37,717 nt of DNA, from NCBI GenBank assembly GCA_020056715.1, contig JAGVHG010000058.1, forward strand, positions 1 to 37,717, given 5' to 3'. How positions within the stretch are numbered: position 1 is the first letter of the stretch; every line of letters begins with the position of its first letter. Under the pieces are notes generated by a model. That model saw only the letters and a program-made list of their open reading frames with translations, ran no database searches and was not told where the DNA came from. Source of the DNA: Phycisphaerae bacterium. Lineage in GTDB: Bacteria; Planctomycetota; Phycisphaerae; UBA1845. Positions 23,015 through 31,949 of the stretch are shown in pieces. A program made the translations under genes and the position numbers.

Positions 23015-25804
23015 TTATTTGCTTTCCGCCCAGGTCCGTCCCCAGGCCACGTCCACCACTATGGGCACGTCGAGCGGAATAGCGTGTTCCATCTTCTCGC
23101 GGATCATCCTGGCCTCAGTCTCGACATCCGCGCTCGGTATCTCGAAAACCAATTCGTCGTGGACTTGGATGAGCATCTTGGCCGGGTGACTTCCACTCTT
23201 CAGTTCTCGATGGATGTTGATCATCGCCCGTTTGATGAGGTCCGCCGCCGAGCCTTGGACGACGGTGTTGACGGCGATGCGTTCGCCGAAGGAGACCTGG
23301 CCGGGATTGCGCGACTTCAATTCAAGGATGGGACGTCGCCGACCCAGGATGGTTTCGGCATATCCCGTGCGTTTGGCCTCGTCGATACAGCGATCGATGA
23401 ATAGGCGGATGCCCGGATAACGCATGAAATAAGTGTCGATGAATGCCCGGGCCTCACCCACCGGGATGCCCAGCGACCGCGACAAACCGAACGGTGTCTG
23501 GCCGTAGATGATCCCGAAGTTGACCGCCTTGGCCGCACTGCGCTGCGCGGGCGTCACCTCCTCCACCGACACCCCGTTGACCTGCGCCGCGACCGCGCGA
23601 TGAATATCTAGTCCCTGCCCAAACGCATCGAGAAGCGCCGAGTCCTTGCAGAAGTTGGCGAGCAACCGCAACTCAATCTGCGAATAGTCCGCCGCCAGCA
23701 ACACACTGTCGGGGGCACCGGCCACAAAGGCTTCCCGAATCCGTTTCCCAAGCTCCGTCCGAACGGGAATGTTCTGCAAGTTCGGATCGCTCGAACTGAG
23801 CCTGCCCGTGATCGCCCCCGTCTGGTTGAAGCTCGCGTGGACCCGACCCGTCCGGCGTGAAACCATCTTCGGCAATGTATCCACGTACGTGTTTTTGAGC
23901 TTGGACAACTCGCGGTATTCGAGGAGCAACTTGGGGATGGCGTGGTCCGTTTGAGCGGCAAGGGCCTCCAACGTATCCGCGTCGGTGCTTCGACCGGTCT
24001 TGGTCTTTCGAACCACGGCAAATCCTTGTTCGTCGAACAGCACCTCGGCCAGTTGCTTCGGAGAATCCAGGTTGAATGGATGCCCCGCGGACTTGTGAAC
24101 CTCCCGCGTCAGCTCGATCAGCCGGTCCTCCATCGTCGCCCCGAGTTGCTTCAATAGCCGACAATCCAAGGCGATTCCGTTGTGCTCCATCTCGGTCAAT
24201 ACTTCGACGAGCGGCATTTCGGTATCTCGAAAAAGCGGCTCGACGTGGCTGCCGACCATGCGCGGCTCGAGGAGTTCCTTCAGTCGCCAAGTGTAATCCG
24301 CGTCCTCCGCCGCGTACTCGCACACATGGGCCGTATCCACCTGGTCCATGGTGAGCTGGTCCTTACCCTTGCCGATCAAATCCGTGATGGGAATCATGAC
24401 GTGGCCGAGGAAGTCCTTCGCCATCGCGTCGAGCGAATGAGACCGACCCATCCCATCGAGCAAGTAGCTCGCCAACATCGTGTCGAATCGCAACCCGGCG
24501 ACGACGATCCCAAGCTGCCGCAGAACCAACATGTCGTACTTGGCGTTCTGACCGACCTTGGCGATCGACGGATCTTCGAAAATGGGCTTCAACCGCTCGA
24601 CCACTTCGGACAGTGCCAGCGTGTGACCCATCACAGCCCGCAAGGGGAGGTAGTACGCCTCGCCCGCCTGCCATGCGATCGACAAGCCCACGATATCAGC
24701 CTCAACGGGATTTAGACCGGTCGTCTCGGTGTCGAAGGAAAACTCGGATTGTTCCGACAACCGTTTGACGAAATCGGTGAACTTCTCCGACGTGTCAATC
24801 AGGTGATACATCGACGTCGCCGCTGCCGCACACGCCGCCGATGCAGTCAGCGGCAGGACCCGTGAGTCCTGCCGTGAGAGTTGGCTCTTGAATTCACGCA
24901 ATTCGTGGGTGGCATGGCCAAGCGAAGCGCCGCCATGTGCCGTCGGCAACAACGTTGCTAGCGTCTCCATAAGCCGGTTGAAGCCCAATTCCTCGAAGAT
25001 CGGACGGACAGCCGCCGGATTCATGCCCTCCCGGGCGCAGTCTTGCAGCCTGAAATCAAAGGGCACATCGCGACGTAAGGTTACAAGCTGTCGCGTAATG
25101 GGAAGTTGCCCGGCAAAGGCCTTTACCCGCTCGGACATCTTCGGCGTTAACTCGTCGGCGTGTTCGATCACCGCATCCGCTGAACCATACTGAAGGATGA
25201 GTTTCGCAGCGGTTTTGGGACCGATTCCGGGCACACCCGGAATGTTGTCCGTGGAGTCTCCGGACAGCGTTTGCACCTCCACCGCCTGCTGCGGCGTGTA
25301 TCCCTTCGCCTCCAGCAACGCGGCCACATCCATCTCCGTGTCCTTGCTTGGATCGAACAGGCGAACGCGATCGGACAGAAGCTGTTCGAGGTCCTTGTCG
25401 CGGCTCACGACGTAGACGCAAACATCCTCGTCGCGCAGACGCTCGACAATCGTGGCAATTAGATCGTCCGCCTCGAACCCCGCAAGGCGATAGATCGGCA
25501 CGCCCAGCGCCGAAAAGATGGACACGATTCGATCCGCCTGCACGTGCAGCGCCTCAGGCGCGGGATCGCGATGGGCCTTGTAGTTCGGATCGAGTTCCCG
25601 ACGAAAGACCGTCTCGTCGCTCACGTCCATCACCATCGCCAGGTAATCAGGGCGGCGCTTTTGGATCAAGCTGAACAGCATCGAGCAGAACCCATGCGTC
25701 GCGCCTGTCGGTTCACCGGACGGACTGGTGAGTTGTTGGGGAAGCCCGTAAAAAGCGCGATAGATCTGGTAGTGCCCGTCGAGTAGGTAAAGCGTTTTGG
25801 ACAT
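23015..25804 (-). CDS. polA: DNA polymerase I
   Basis: Pol I fills gaps and removes primers during replication and repair. At 929 residues it is collinear with the 928-residue E. coli enzyme. The 5' nuclease (1-290) includes LLDGHYQIYRAFYG. The proofreading domain is intact: Asp356 and Glu358 in DTETTG, NAKYDMLV, and YAAEDADY. Polymerase motifs A (DYSQIELR, near 705), B (KAVNFGIIYG, near 758) and C (VHDE, near 882) match the E. coli numbering. Phe at the motif B position implies E. coli-like discrimination against dideoxynucleotides. The interdomain linker includes SRQDSRVLPLTASAA, encoded by a CCGTGA-loop hairpin repeat. It lies 27 bp after mutS2 in the same orientation. Confidence 0.96.
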   Translation of the reverse strand: MSKTLYLLDGHYQIYRAFYGLPQQLTSPSGEPTGATHGFCSMLFSLIQKRRPDYLAMVMDVSDETVFRRELDPNYKAHRDPAPEALHVQADRIVSIFSALGVPIYRLAGFEADDLIATIVERLRDEDVCVYVVSRDKDLEQLLSDRVRLFDPSKDTEMDVAALLEAKGYTPQQAVEVQTLSGDSTDNIPGVPGIGPKTAAKLILQYGSADAVIEHADELTPKMSERVKAFAGQLPITRQLVTLRRDVPFDFRLQDCAREGMNPAAVRPIFEELGFNRLMETLATLLPTAHGGASLGHATHELREFKSQLSRQDSRVLPLTASAACAAAATSMYHLIDTSEKFTDFVKRLSEQSEFSFDTETTGLNPVEADIVGLSIAWQAGEAYYLPLRAVMGHTLALSEVVERLKPIFEDPSIAKVGQNAKYDMLVLRQLGIVVAGLRFDTMLASYLLDGMGRSHSLDAMAKDFLGHVMIPITDLIGKGKDQLTMDQVDTAHVCEYAAEDADYTWRLKELLEPRMVGSHVEPLFRDTEMPLVEVLTEMEHNGIALDCRLLKQLGATMEDRLIELTREVHKSAGHPFNLDSPKQLAEVLFDEQGFAVVRKTKTGRSTDADTLEALAAQTDHAIPKLLLEYRELSKLKNTYVDTLPKMVSRRTGRVHASFNQTGAITGRLSSSDPNLQNIPVRTELGKRIREAFVAGAPDSVLLAADYSQIELRLLANFCKDSALLDAFGQGLDIHRAVAAQVNGVSVEEVTPAQRSAAKAVNFGIIYGQTPFGLSRSLGIPVGEARAFIDTYFMRYPGIRLFIDRCIDEAKRTGYAETILGRRRPILELKSRNPGQVSFGERIAVNTVVQGSAADLIKRAMINIHRELKSGSHPAKMLIQVHDELVFEIPSADVETEARMIREKMEHAIPLDVPIVVDVAWGRTWAESK
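24851..24874. repeat. CCGTGA-loop hairpin repeat, copy 2, inside polA
   Basis: CGGCAGGAC (24851-24859), loop CCGTGA and GTCCTGCCG (24866-24874) form a perfect 9-bp stem. It keeps the polA frame and encodes part of the linker between the 5' nuclease and proofreading domains. The stem differs from that at 14975-14996 while the loop is identical. Confidence 0.75.
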
Positions 25805-25831
25805 GATTCGGTCGATCGGCCAGCGGAATTC

Positions 25832-27745
25832 CTACGATTCCTCCGCTGGAATGTCAAGATCACGCAGAGACACCTCGATGTCCATCGCCCCGGCTGTAAC
25901 GAGAGCCGTCTGTCGATGAAGTTGCATCCGGACAACCTTGGCCGCTCGGTTGAGAGTCCGCAAATGGACCTCGTCGCCGGGCTTCAACCCGTTGACCCAC
26001 TCCGTCCATCGGGTGAAGGCCTCTTGTGAGCGCAGTAGCTCTTGCCGATTCTGTTCATACTTTTCACGTTCCCGGTCGGAGGCGATCGCCGCCTCCCGCG
26101 CCGTTTTTCGAGCGGCCTCCGCCTCGCGACGGGAATCGAGCGTTCCGGCGATGGCCTTGTTCAGTGCCCGCGTGCTATCATCGAGGAACCCCTTGGCAAG
26201 CTGCACCAGCCGCGCGGGCATCCCTAGCCGCTTGGCGATTATCAAGGCGTTGCTATTGCCGGGTTCACCGAGCCGCAGATGGTACGTCGGCTTCAACGAT
26301 TCGGGATCGAACTCCACGGAGGCGTTGTCCACGCGCGGGGTAGTGAACGCGACGGCCTTAAGAACTGACAAGTGCGTGGTTACGATGGCTTTGGCCTTGA
26401 GTCGAAGAAGCTCCGCGATCACCGCACGCCCGATCGCCGCTCCCTCGTCGGGGTCCGTACCCGCCCCAAGTTCGTCGATCAATACGAGCGAGCGAGGTCC
26501 GCTCTTTTGCAAAATATCCAACAACGTGGCCAGGTGCGAACTGAACGTACTCAGCGACTGTTGCAGGCTTTGCTCGTCGCCGATGTCGATGAAGATGTCC
26601 GAATAGACGGGCATCTTCGACCCTTCACCGACCGGGACGGGCACGCCGCATTGATTCATCAAGGCGAGCAATCCGACGGTCTTGATCGTAACCGTCTTCC
26701 CGCCGGTATTCGGGCCGGTGATGACCAATGCGTCGAAGTCCTCGCCCAATCGCACGTCAATCGGCACGACCTCCTTCCGCGGACGACCATCCTGAGCTTC
26801 ACGATCAAACAGCTCGATTAGCAGCGGATGCCGGGCCTCGTGCAGTTCCAGCACGCCGTCGGCGTCGACACGAGGGCAAAGGCACCTTCGTTTCTTTGCA
26901 TAGCGACACTTCGCCGAGATCAAGTCCAACACCGCGATCGCCCCGAGCGTTCCGAGGATCGCCTTGGCGTTGACGTTCACCCGTTGGCTTAACCCGCGTA
27001 GAATCTGCGTGATTTCCTTGTTCTCCTCGTCGCGCAGACGGACGATCGTGTTGTTCAACTCGACCGATTCGGACGGTTCAACGAAGAGCGTGGCCCCGGA
27101 ATCGGAACTGCGATGCACAATGCCGGGGATTCGTCCCCGATGCTCGGCCTTGAGCGGTAGCACGAAGCGATCGTCGTGAAACGTCGCCCCGGAGTATTGC
27201 AACAGCTTGGTCAACCCCGTATGCCGCAAGATGCGGTCGAACACCACCTGGACCCGCCCCTTGGCCTCCTCGATGGCCGAGCGGATCGACCCCAGCTTCG
27301 GCGATGCGTAGTCGCGTACCTTACCGCGTTCGTCGATGGCTTCGTGGATCGCCACAGAGATGGGGCTTAGATCGTGGATTCGCTCCGCCAGGGAATTCAA
27401 CGAAGGGACAACCGGTCCAGCCTGCTTGAACCACGCACAAAGCAACGCCGTCGCAGTGAGCGTCTCCGCGATGTGGGCCAAAACGTCCGCCTCCAACGGC
27501 GCCGGAAACGCAGAGGCCCGCACGTGCTCGCGGACGTCATGCACGCCGCCCATTGGTGGAAAGTTGTATTCCTCGGCGACCGCGGCTAGTTCGCCCACCT
27601 GCTCGAGCCACTCCCGCACCACGTGGGTCTTCACCGAGGGGGTCATCGACCGCGCAAGGGACTTCCCCAGCCCGGTCGCGCAGTACGCCGCGATCACCTC
27701 ACGGATAGCGTCAAAGTCAAGTTTGTGAAACGTTGCGTCGTTCAA
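25832..27745 (-). CDS. mutS2: MutS2-family ATPase lacking the Smr domain
   Basis: MutS2 proteins are MutS-like dimeric ATPases that bind branched DNA and, in some bacteria, rescue collided ribosomes. The 637-residue product has the MutS III core, LFVEPSESVELNNTIVRLRDEE, Walker A GPNTGGKT (about 343-350), Walker B LVLIDELGAGTDPDE (about 418-432), TTHLSVLK and a coiled coil (EAEAARKTAREAAIASDREREKYEQNR). It stops after a KOW-like stretch (KPGDEVHLRTLNRAAKV). Usual MutS2 is about 780 residues with a C-terminal Smr nuclease domain, missing here. TTG at 27745 follows GGGAAGAG and begins LNDATFHKLDFD, the usual family start; the longer frame crosses the divergent promoter. Confidence 0.9.
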   Translation of the reverse strand: MNDATFHKLDFDAIREVIAAYCATGLGKSLARSMTPSVKTHVVREWLEQVGELAAVAEEYNFPPMGGVHDVREHVRASAFPAPLEADVLAHIAETLTATALLCAWFKQAGPVVPSLNSLAERIHDLSPISVAIHEAIDERGKVRDYASPKLGSIRSAIEEAKGRVQVVFDRILRHTGLTKLLQYSGATFHDDRFVLPLKAEHRGRIPGIVHRSSDSGATLFVEPSESVELNNTIVRLRDEENKEITQILRGLSQRVNVNAKAILGTLGAIAVLDLISAKCRYAKKRRCLCPRVDADGVLELHEARHPLLIELFDREAQDGRPRKEVVPIDVRLGEDFDALVITGPNTGGKTVTIKTVGLLALMNQCGVPVPVGEGSKMPVYSDIFIDIGDEQSLQQSLSTFSSHLATLLDILQKSGPRSLVLIDELGAGTDPDEGAAIGRAVIAELLRLKAKAIVTTHLSVLKAVAFTTPRVDNASVEFDPESLKPTYHLRLGEPGNSNALIIAKRLGMPARLVQLAKGFLDDSTRALNKAIAGTLDSRREAEAARKTAREAAIASDREREKYEQNRQELLRSQEAFTRWTEWVNGLKPGDEVHLRTLNRAAKVVRMQLHRQTALVTAGAMDIEVSLRDLDIPAEES

Positions 27746-27772
27746 TGGCCTATCTCTTCCCCGTTGGGGACG

Positions 27773-27781
27773 TGCTATAAT
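27773..27781 (+). promoter_or_regulatory. Extended -10 promoter of the HtrA-like gene
   Basis: TGCTATAAT at 27773-27781 is a perfect extended -10 element; no -35 match is evident. The reverse strand of the same site reads TATTAT, so it could also serve mutS2 in the other direction. Confidence 0.5.
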
Positions 27782-27835
27782 ACACCAAAGGCGAGTTGGG
27801 TTTGAGACCGGGAGCAAAGGGGAGGGCAAAGCGTG

Positions 27836-28978
27836 ATGGATCACCAACCTCGAACGCTCAGTAAAAACCGATCGTTTCGTGCCGCGACGACGGGAATCAT
27901 CTTTCTCGCCTTGTGGTCCGCTCGCGGATCAGGCCATCCGCCCGATCGCTATGAACTCGCCGACCTAAAAGCCTTGGAACAAGCCTTCACCGACCTGACC
28001 CAGAAAGTTCGCCCCAGCGTCGTCGCCATCCGCACGTACCGCATTCGCGGCCCAGGCTCGCCGGACACGTTGGTGAAGCTTCCTTTCAGTCAGGGTAGCG
28101 GGTTCGTCATAGACTCCGGCGGATATATCGCCACCAACCGGCACGTGATCGACGGCGCCGACTTGATCAGCGTCATCCTCGACAATGGACTGAACTACGA
28201 CGCTGTCGTCGTCAAGTTCGACGAACGTGGTGATCTCGCCGTCCTCAAGGTCGATGCCGCCGATCTGACTCCGGTCCGGTTCGGCGACATCGCCAACGTT
28301 AAGGTCAACCAATGGGCCTTCGCCTGCGGAAATCCCTTCGGCCTGGCCAACGCCGACGGCCGGGCCTCCGTGACCTACGGCGTGGTGAGCGCATTAGGGC
28401 GGCAGATGACCGATCGACTGCCGGGCAACGACCAGGTCCACTACTACGGTAACCTGATCGAGACCTCGGCCGCGATCAACCCTGGCAGCAGCGGCGGACC
28501 GCTCTTCAACATCGACGGCGAAGTGATCGGCGTCGTGACCGCGATCGTATCTGCTTCCGGCGTGAATGAAGGCCACGGCTTCGCCATCCCCATCGACAAG
28601 AACACCCGCGGCATCCTCGAAACTCTCAAGGCCGGGAAGGAAGTACGCTATGGGTTCCTCGGCGTCACCGTGGACGACGTGGAGCCGGCGGATGCACGAC
28701 AAGTGGCGGACTCAGGCCGCGTCCGCGGCGCCAGGATCACCGGCATCGACCCGCCCAATGGCCCCGCCGCCGCCGCCGGACTGAAGCCCTTCGACATCAT
28801 CATCGAGTTCGACGGCACCCCAATCGAAGGCAAGGACCACCTGGTTCGCCTGGTCGGCTACACCCCCGTCGGCAGTGAAGTCACCATCACCTACGTCCGC
28901 CGTCAAGTCAAACGTAAGGCCATGGTCAAAGTCACCGACCGCCTCGAAACCCTCAACGCCGCGCATCCGAACAAGTGA
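27836..28978 (+). CDS. HtrA/DegP-type periplasmic serine protease
   Basis: The 380-residue product has an N-terminal hydrophobic segment (GIIFLALWSA, about 20-29) for export or anchoring, a trypsin-like domain and a single PDZ domain. The triad is complete: His103 in ATNRHVID, Asp133 in RGDLAVLKV and Ser219 in INPGSSGGPLF. The PDZ domain starts near 270 with RYGFLGVTVDDVEP and runs to about 365, including GPAAAAGLKPFDIIIEFDG. One PDZ domain places it nearer DegS or short HtrA proteins than DegP, which has two. GGGGAGGG at 27819-27826 serves ATG 27836, or the adjacent GTG at 27833. It likely degrades misfolded envelope proteins. It diverges from mutS2. Confidence 0.92.
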   Translation: MDHQPRTLSKNRSFRAATTGIIFLALWSARGSGHPPDRYELADLKALEQAFTDLTQKVRPSVVAIRTYRIRGPGSPDTLVKLPFSQGSGFVIDSGGYIATNRHVIDGADLISVILDNGLNYDAVVVKFDERGDLAVLKVDAADLTPVRFGDIANVKVNQWAFACGNPFGLANADGRASVTYGVVSALGRQMTDRLPGNDQVHYYGNLIETSAAINPGSSGGPLFNIDGEVIGVVTAIVSASGVNEGHGFAIPIDKNTRGILETLKAGKEVRYGFLGVTVDDVEPADARQVADSGRVRGARITGIDPPNGPAAAAGLKPFDIIIEFDGTPIEGKDHLVRLVGYTPVGSEVTITYVRRQVKRKAMVKVTDRLETLNAAHPNK

Positions 28979-29107
28979 TCCAAACCCCGGACGCAAGCAA
29001 CGCGGCGGCGGCATCAAAGCGCTATACGAGCGCTATGGGAGCGGCACGATGCGGTGGTGTAGGTTCAGGCCGAAGCCTTCCGGTGCCATCGGTTGTCACA
29101 CTAGCGA

Positions 29108-29123
29108 TGTTCCACGTGGAACA
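29108..29123. promoter_or_regulatory. parS-type centromere site (ParB binding)
   Basis: TGTTCCACGTGGAACA is a perfect 16-bp palindrome that fits the bacterial parS consensus TGTTNCACGTGNAACA. It is the same variant used by pseudomonad ParB. Chance occurrence of a full match in one window this size is very unlikely. ParB would load here and recruit ParA and SMC for chromosome segregation; such sites cluster near the replication origin. No parA or parB lies in the window. Confidence 0.8.
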
Positions 29124-29197
29124 AAAATTACACTCCCGGCGCGTACCTCAAGCGGTCCGCCGTCTACCTACTGGCGCGGGCGTAACCGTATATTCTT

Positions 29198-29231
29198 TAC
29201 CCCTATAACTTGACGGGTGATCGGTGGGAGG
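29198..29231 (-). repeat. 34-bp dispersed repeat, copy B (inverted)
   Basis: Contains ATAACTTGACGGGTGATCGG. Reverse complement of 3196-3229 with one mismatch. It lies 75 bp from the parS-type site. Confidence 0.8.
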
Positions 29232-29381
29232 GCGGACGCGGGGCGATCAGGACAGAAACTCCGAAACAGCTTGACGTGGAATTGTCAAAAAGTCGAAATT
29301 GGGTGCCGGGTCGGCGTGGTCGGGGGTGTCGGGTCGATGACCCAACATATGGGCTACTCGTCGGATTAGCGCCCATGGTGG

Positions 29382-29420
29382 GGCAGGTCAATGACCTGCC
29401 GTACCGGACTATTGGTACGG
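29382..29420. repeat. Double hairpin across the 3' end of the restriction-modification gene
   Basis: GGCAGGTC (29382-29389) pairs with GACCTGCC (29393-29400), and CCGTACC (29399-29405) pairs with GGTACGG (29414-29420). The second stem spans the TAG stop (29409-29411) and encodes the final residues of the protein. It could act as a terminator for the minus-strand gene, although no U-run follows, or it may be a repeat that replaced the 3' end. Confidence 0.6.
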
Positions 29421-31949
29421 TCCCAAGAATCGCTCCCCGTTGAAATGAATCATGTGAGTCGGCGACTCGGCGACCCAGACCTCCGTTTCCCACGCGATCT
29501 CGCCCAGGTATTTCAACAACTCGCGGCGAGTCATGAACGCCGTGACGAAAACGAGCCCTGCCTGGCTTCCGCCAAACAAGCTTCTCAATTCGTTGAGCCG
29601 CTTGAGGTTGACGGGACCGTGGCTTGTGACGGCTTCAATCAGAACGAGCCAATTCTTGGCCGTGTAGTGAACAACCAAATCCGGCATTTTTCCGTGCTCA
29701 TCGACTGTCACCCCGAGTCGAGCCAGGTACTCCACATCGCAGTGCTTCCATTTGTCGCCCGCGTCGCCGACATACACGAGCGTCCCGCCGGGGGTGAACC
29801 GCGAGCAGAAATCTTCGATCACTTTCTTGGCAAGCGGGTTCTGCCCTCCGGCACTGAGGGAGAGCTGTGTACCATCGGGGAGTGTGACGGGAATTTCGCA
29901 CATTGGGCGTTCATCTGGAGTAAGCCGCCTGATTGCCGTCGACGTAGTCAGGTACGCACATAAAGCGCTGTCCCATTCCGGCGTCGAGAACGTGCGGAGC
30001 AGTTTGAGCGCCGCAGGGTCCAGTTGGTATCTGTTGTCGGGACTATTCACGGCCCTCGCGGGGTCGTCAGGGTTGGCGATAACGATCCCCATTTGAACGA
30101 ATTGGTGGACCGTAAAGCGACGGACCGTCTCGCGGGTATTCGGTGCGTACTTTTTTCCGAAGTAGTCACGAAAATAATCCATCAGTTCCGTAATTCCCCG
30201 AAGGGGAGCCGCCGCGTCGCTCCAACTAGAGTTCGGCTTCATGTCCGCAAGCCCCAGCAACGCCAATGCGCTTCGCTCGTTCTGTTGGGCGCGCGGAACG
30301 CCAATTGCCTTCAGGATTGCCAGCGCCTGTTTGATCACACGTTTACCCAAGACCGGGTCCCGACGCGTCTTGCGAGCCATGTCGAAGATCCTTTCGCGAA
30401 CGAGCTTATCAATTACTTCCTCGTGGGGCATGGTGTCACCAATGTCACGCCCGAGGCCGACTAGTCTCTCGAAGGACGGATAGCGCAGTGCGCGAAGATC
30501 CGTCGCGTTAACCTGAGTGTGCCCATTGAATTGTCGGAAATATAGATCAACCAAGCCAGAGTTCAAAAACACAGCTAGACCTTTCGCCAACTCCGGTGAC
30601 AACCCGCGCCCGCCGTGGTGAAAGTAATTCACATGATTCTCGAAAGCAATTTGTTTGCAGGGAACGCGCTGCGGATCGGAGATGGCTGCCATGATACGCC
30701 GTGGTTGCTCCTTGGCTGAAAACCGTTTCGTGAGAACATAATAGCCGAGCGGCAAGAGAAGGCCTTCGTGAGCCGCGTCCACCGAAATCGCCTGCGCTTT
30801 CTTGAAACGCTCACTTGGCCAGCGGATAAACCCGTTCTCAAAATGCACGGGATAGATCAATGGAACGGTTCCTCTTTCGTTCTGCGATCTAAGCAAGTGC
30901 GTTGCTCGAAAATCAACGACGCGTCCAGTCGACACGGACAGTCCTAGATCGTCGAGGGTCGCCGGCAAAGCCGTTACCTGCCGTGTGACGCGGTCATCCA
31001 ATTCATCGAGAGCGATATGCAACATAGCCATGTGGTCATCGCGGCGCACGACTCTGCAGTGGTCCACCTCACGTTCGCAGACATCATCGAGACTCGGTCC
31101 ATCACTCTTGGTTAAGACGACCTTTCCTTGATGCACGCCTTTGTGAGCGTGCATGATGATGTTTTCCTGGAGCACGTCGTCGTCTGCAAACGCTTTCTTT
31201 CGTGACTCGAAGATGTGAATCCGCCGGAGGCGTGCCGTAGCGGTCAAAAATCGGCGGAAAGGCGTGAAATATGGGCCGTTGCAAAAGCTACGCGGGGTAA
31301 TGCAGACTAGCTCACCGCTTGGCGACAGCAACTTCAGCGCCAGCCAGACAAAGGCGGTGTACATGTTGCTGGTTTCGATGCCTGTCTCCCGCAACAAACG
31401 CCGCAGTCTCGAATCAGCCCGGAACTTCATGTAGGGAGGATTGACGATCGCCGCGTCGAAGAACGCGCCGGCGCTCCCGAACAATCCCTGCTCATGCAAC
31501 AAATCAGCGCCGGCAGCGATGAAATCGGCATGGTGAACTTCGCATGAAAAACGAATGCCGTGATCTTCACAAGCTTTAGCGCATTCCACCATCGTGCGCT
31601 CGAGGTCTCCAACCAGCTTCGAATCGATCTCGTATGCAACTGCATGAAACTCTTGGGGCGGCGAGGGTCGCCGGCACAAAGCTGACGTGACGGCCGCGGT
31701 CAACGATCCTACTCCCGCCCCCGGATCGAGCAGCCGCAGTTTTTCCGTCTTTACGAAAAACATTTGGGCCATCAGACTTGCGATTGGTCTCGGGGTCAGG
31801 AACTGCCCTAGCGCGGCGCGTCGATCACTCGTAAGCTTCGCGGATGCTTCGCGTCGATACGACTCGACAGTGGTAAGAAGTTCGTCTCGGTCCGGAGAAT
31901 CGAGAGCTGGCTGGGTTTGGATGTCGATCGCCAATGGAGTTCCTATCAC
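29409..31949 (-). CDS. Fused N6-adenine methyltransferase / BsuBI-PstI-family restriction endonuclease
   Basis: This 846-residue protein appears to be a whole type II restriction-modification system in one chain. The N-terminal half is an Eco57I/TaqI-like N6-adenine methyltransferase: GQFLTPRPIASLMAQMF, AdoMet motif I LLDPGAGVGSLT near 73-84, and the catalytic NPPYMKF near 169-175, then a target-recognition-like region. From about 540 the C-terminal part matches BsuBI/PstI nucleases: the helical N domain (KQALAILKAIGVPRAQQNERSALAL is typical), then TLVYVGDAGDK near 727, LGVTVDEHGKMPDLVVH, NWLVLIEAVTSHGPV, LVFVTAF, IAWETEVWVAESPTHMIHFNG. Family members cut CTGCAG. Start is GTG 31949; TTG 31934 is possible. 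No separate methylase or specificity gene is nearby. Confidence 0.87.
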   Translation of the reverse strand: MIGTPLAIDIQTQPALDSPDRDELLTTVESYRREASAKLTSDRRAALGQFLTPRPIASLMAQMFFVKTEKLRLLDPGAGVGSLTAAVTSALCRRPSPPQEFHAVAYEIDSKLVGDLERTMVECAKACEDHGIRFSCEVHHADFIAAGADLLHEQGLFGSAGAFFDAAIVNPPYMKFRADSRLRRLLRETGIETSNMYTAFVWLALKLLSPSGELVCITPRSFCNGPYFTPFRRFLTATARLRRIHIFESRKKAFADDDVLQENIIMHAHKGVHQGKVVLTKSDGPSLDDVCEREVDHCRVVRRDDHMAMLHIALDELDDRVTRQVTALPATLDDLGLSVSTGRVVDFRATHLLRSQNERGTVPLIYPVHFENGFIRWPSERFKKAQAISVDAAHEGLLLPLGYYVLTKRFSAKEQPRRIMAAISDPQRVPCKQIAFENHVNYFHHGGRGLSPELAKGLAVFLNSGLVDLYFRQFNGHTQVNATDLRALRYPSFERLVGLGRDIGDTMPHEEVIDKLVRERIFDMARKTRRDPVLGKRVIKQALAILKAIGVPRAQQNERSALALLGLADMKPNSSWSDAAAPLRGITELMDYFRDYFGKKYAPNTRETVRRFTVHQFVQMGIVIANPDDPARAVNSPDNRYQLDPAALKLLRTFSTPEWDSALCAYLTTSTAIRRLTPDERPMCEIPVTLPDGTQLSLSAGGQNPLAKKVIEDFCSRFTPGGTLVYVGDAGDKWKHCDVEYLARLGVTVDEHGKMPDLVVHYTAKNWLVLIEAVTSHGPVNLKRLNELRSLFGGSQAGLVFVTAFMTRRELLKYLGEIAWETEVWVAESPTHMIHFNGERFLGPYQ

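Larger units (their letters stand above)
28979..29408. other. Gene-free spacer with parS-like site and repeats
   Basis: No convincing gene lies here. The stretch holds the parS-type palindrome, one copy of the 34-bp repeat and a double hairpin at its right edge. A 33-codon frame from ATG 29107 begins MFHVEQ, because the parS sequence reads that way after an A; this is also the usual start of rsmG/gidB-type genes carrying an internal parS, so it may be a decayed remnant. Confidence 0.6.

Noticed and set aside
29107-29208. Small gene beginning MFHVEQ
   Set aside because: Only 33 codons, low-complexity after the parS palindrome and ending in the 34-bp repeat; probably the palindrome itself or a decayed gene start.
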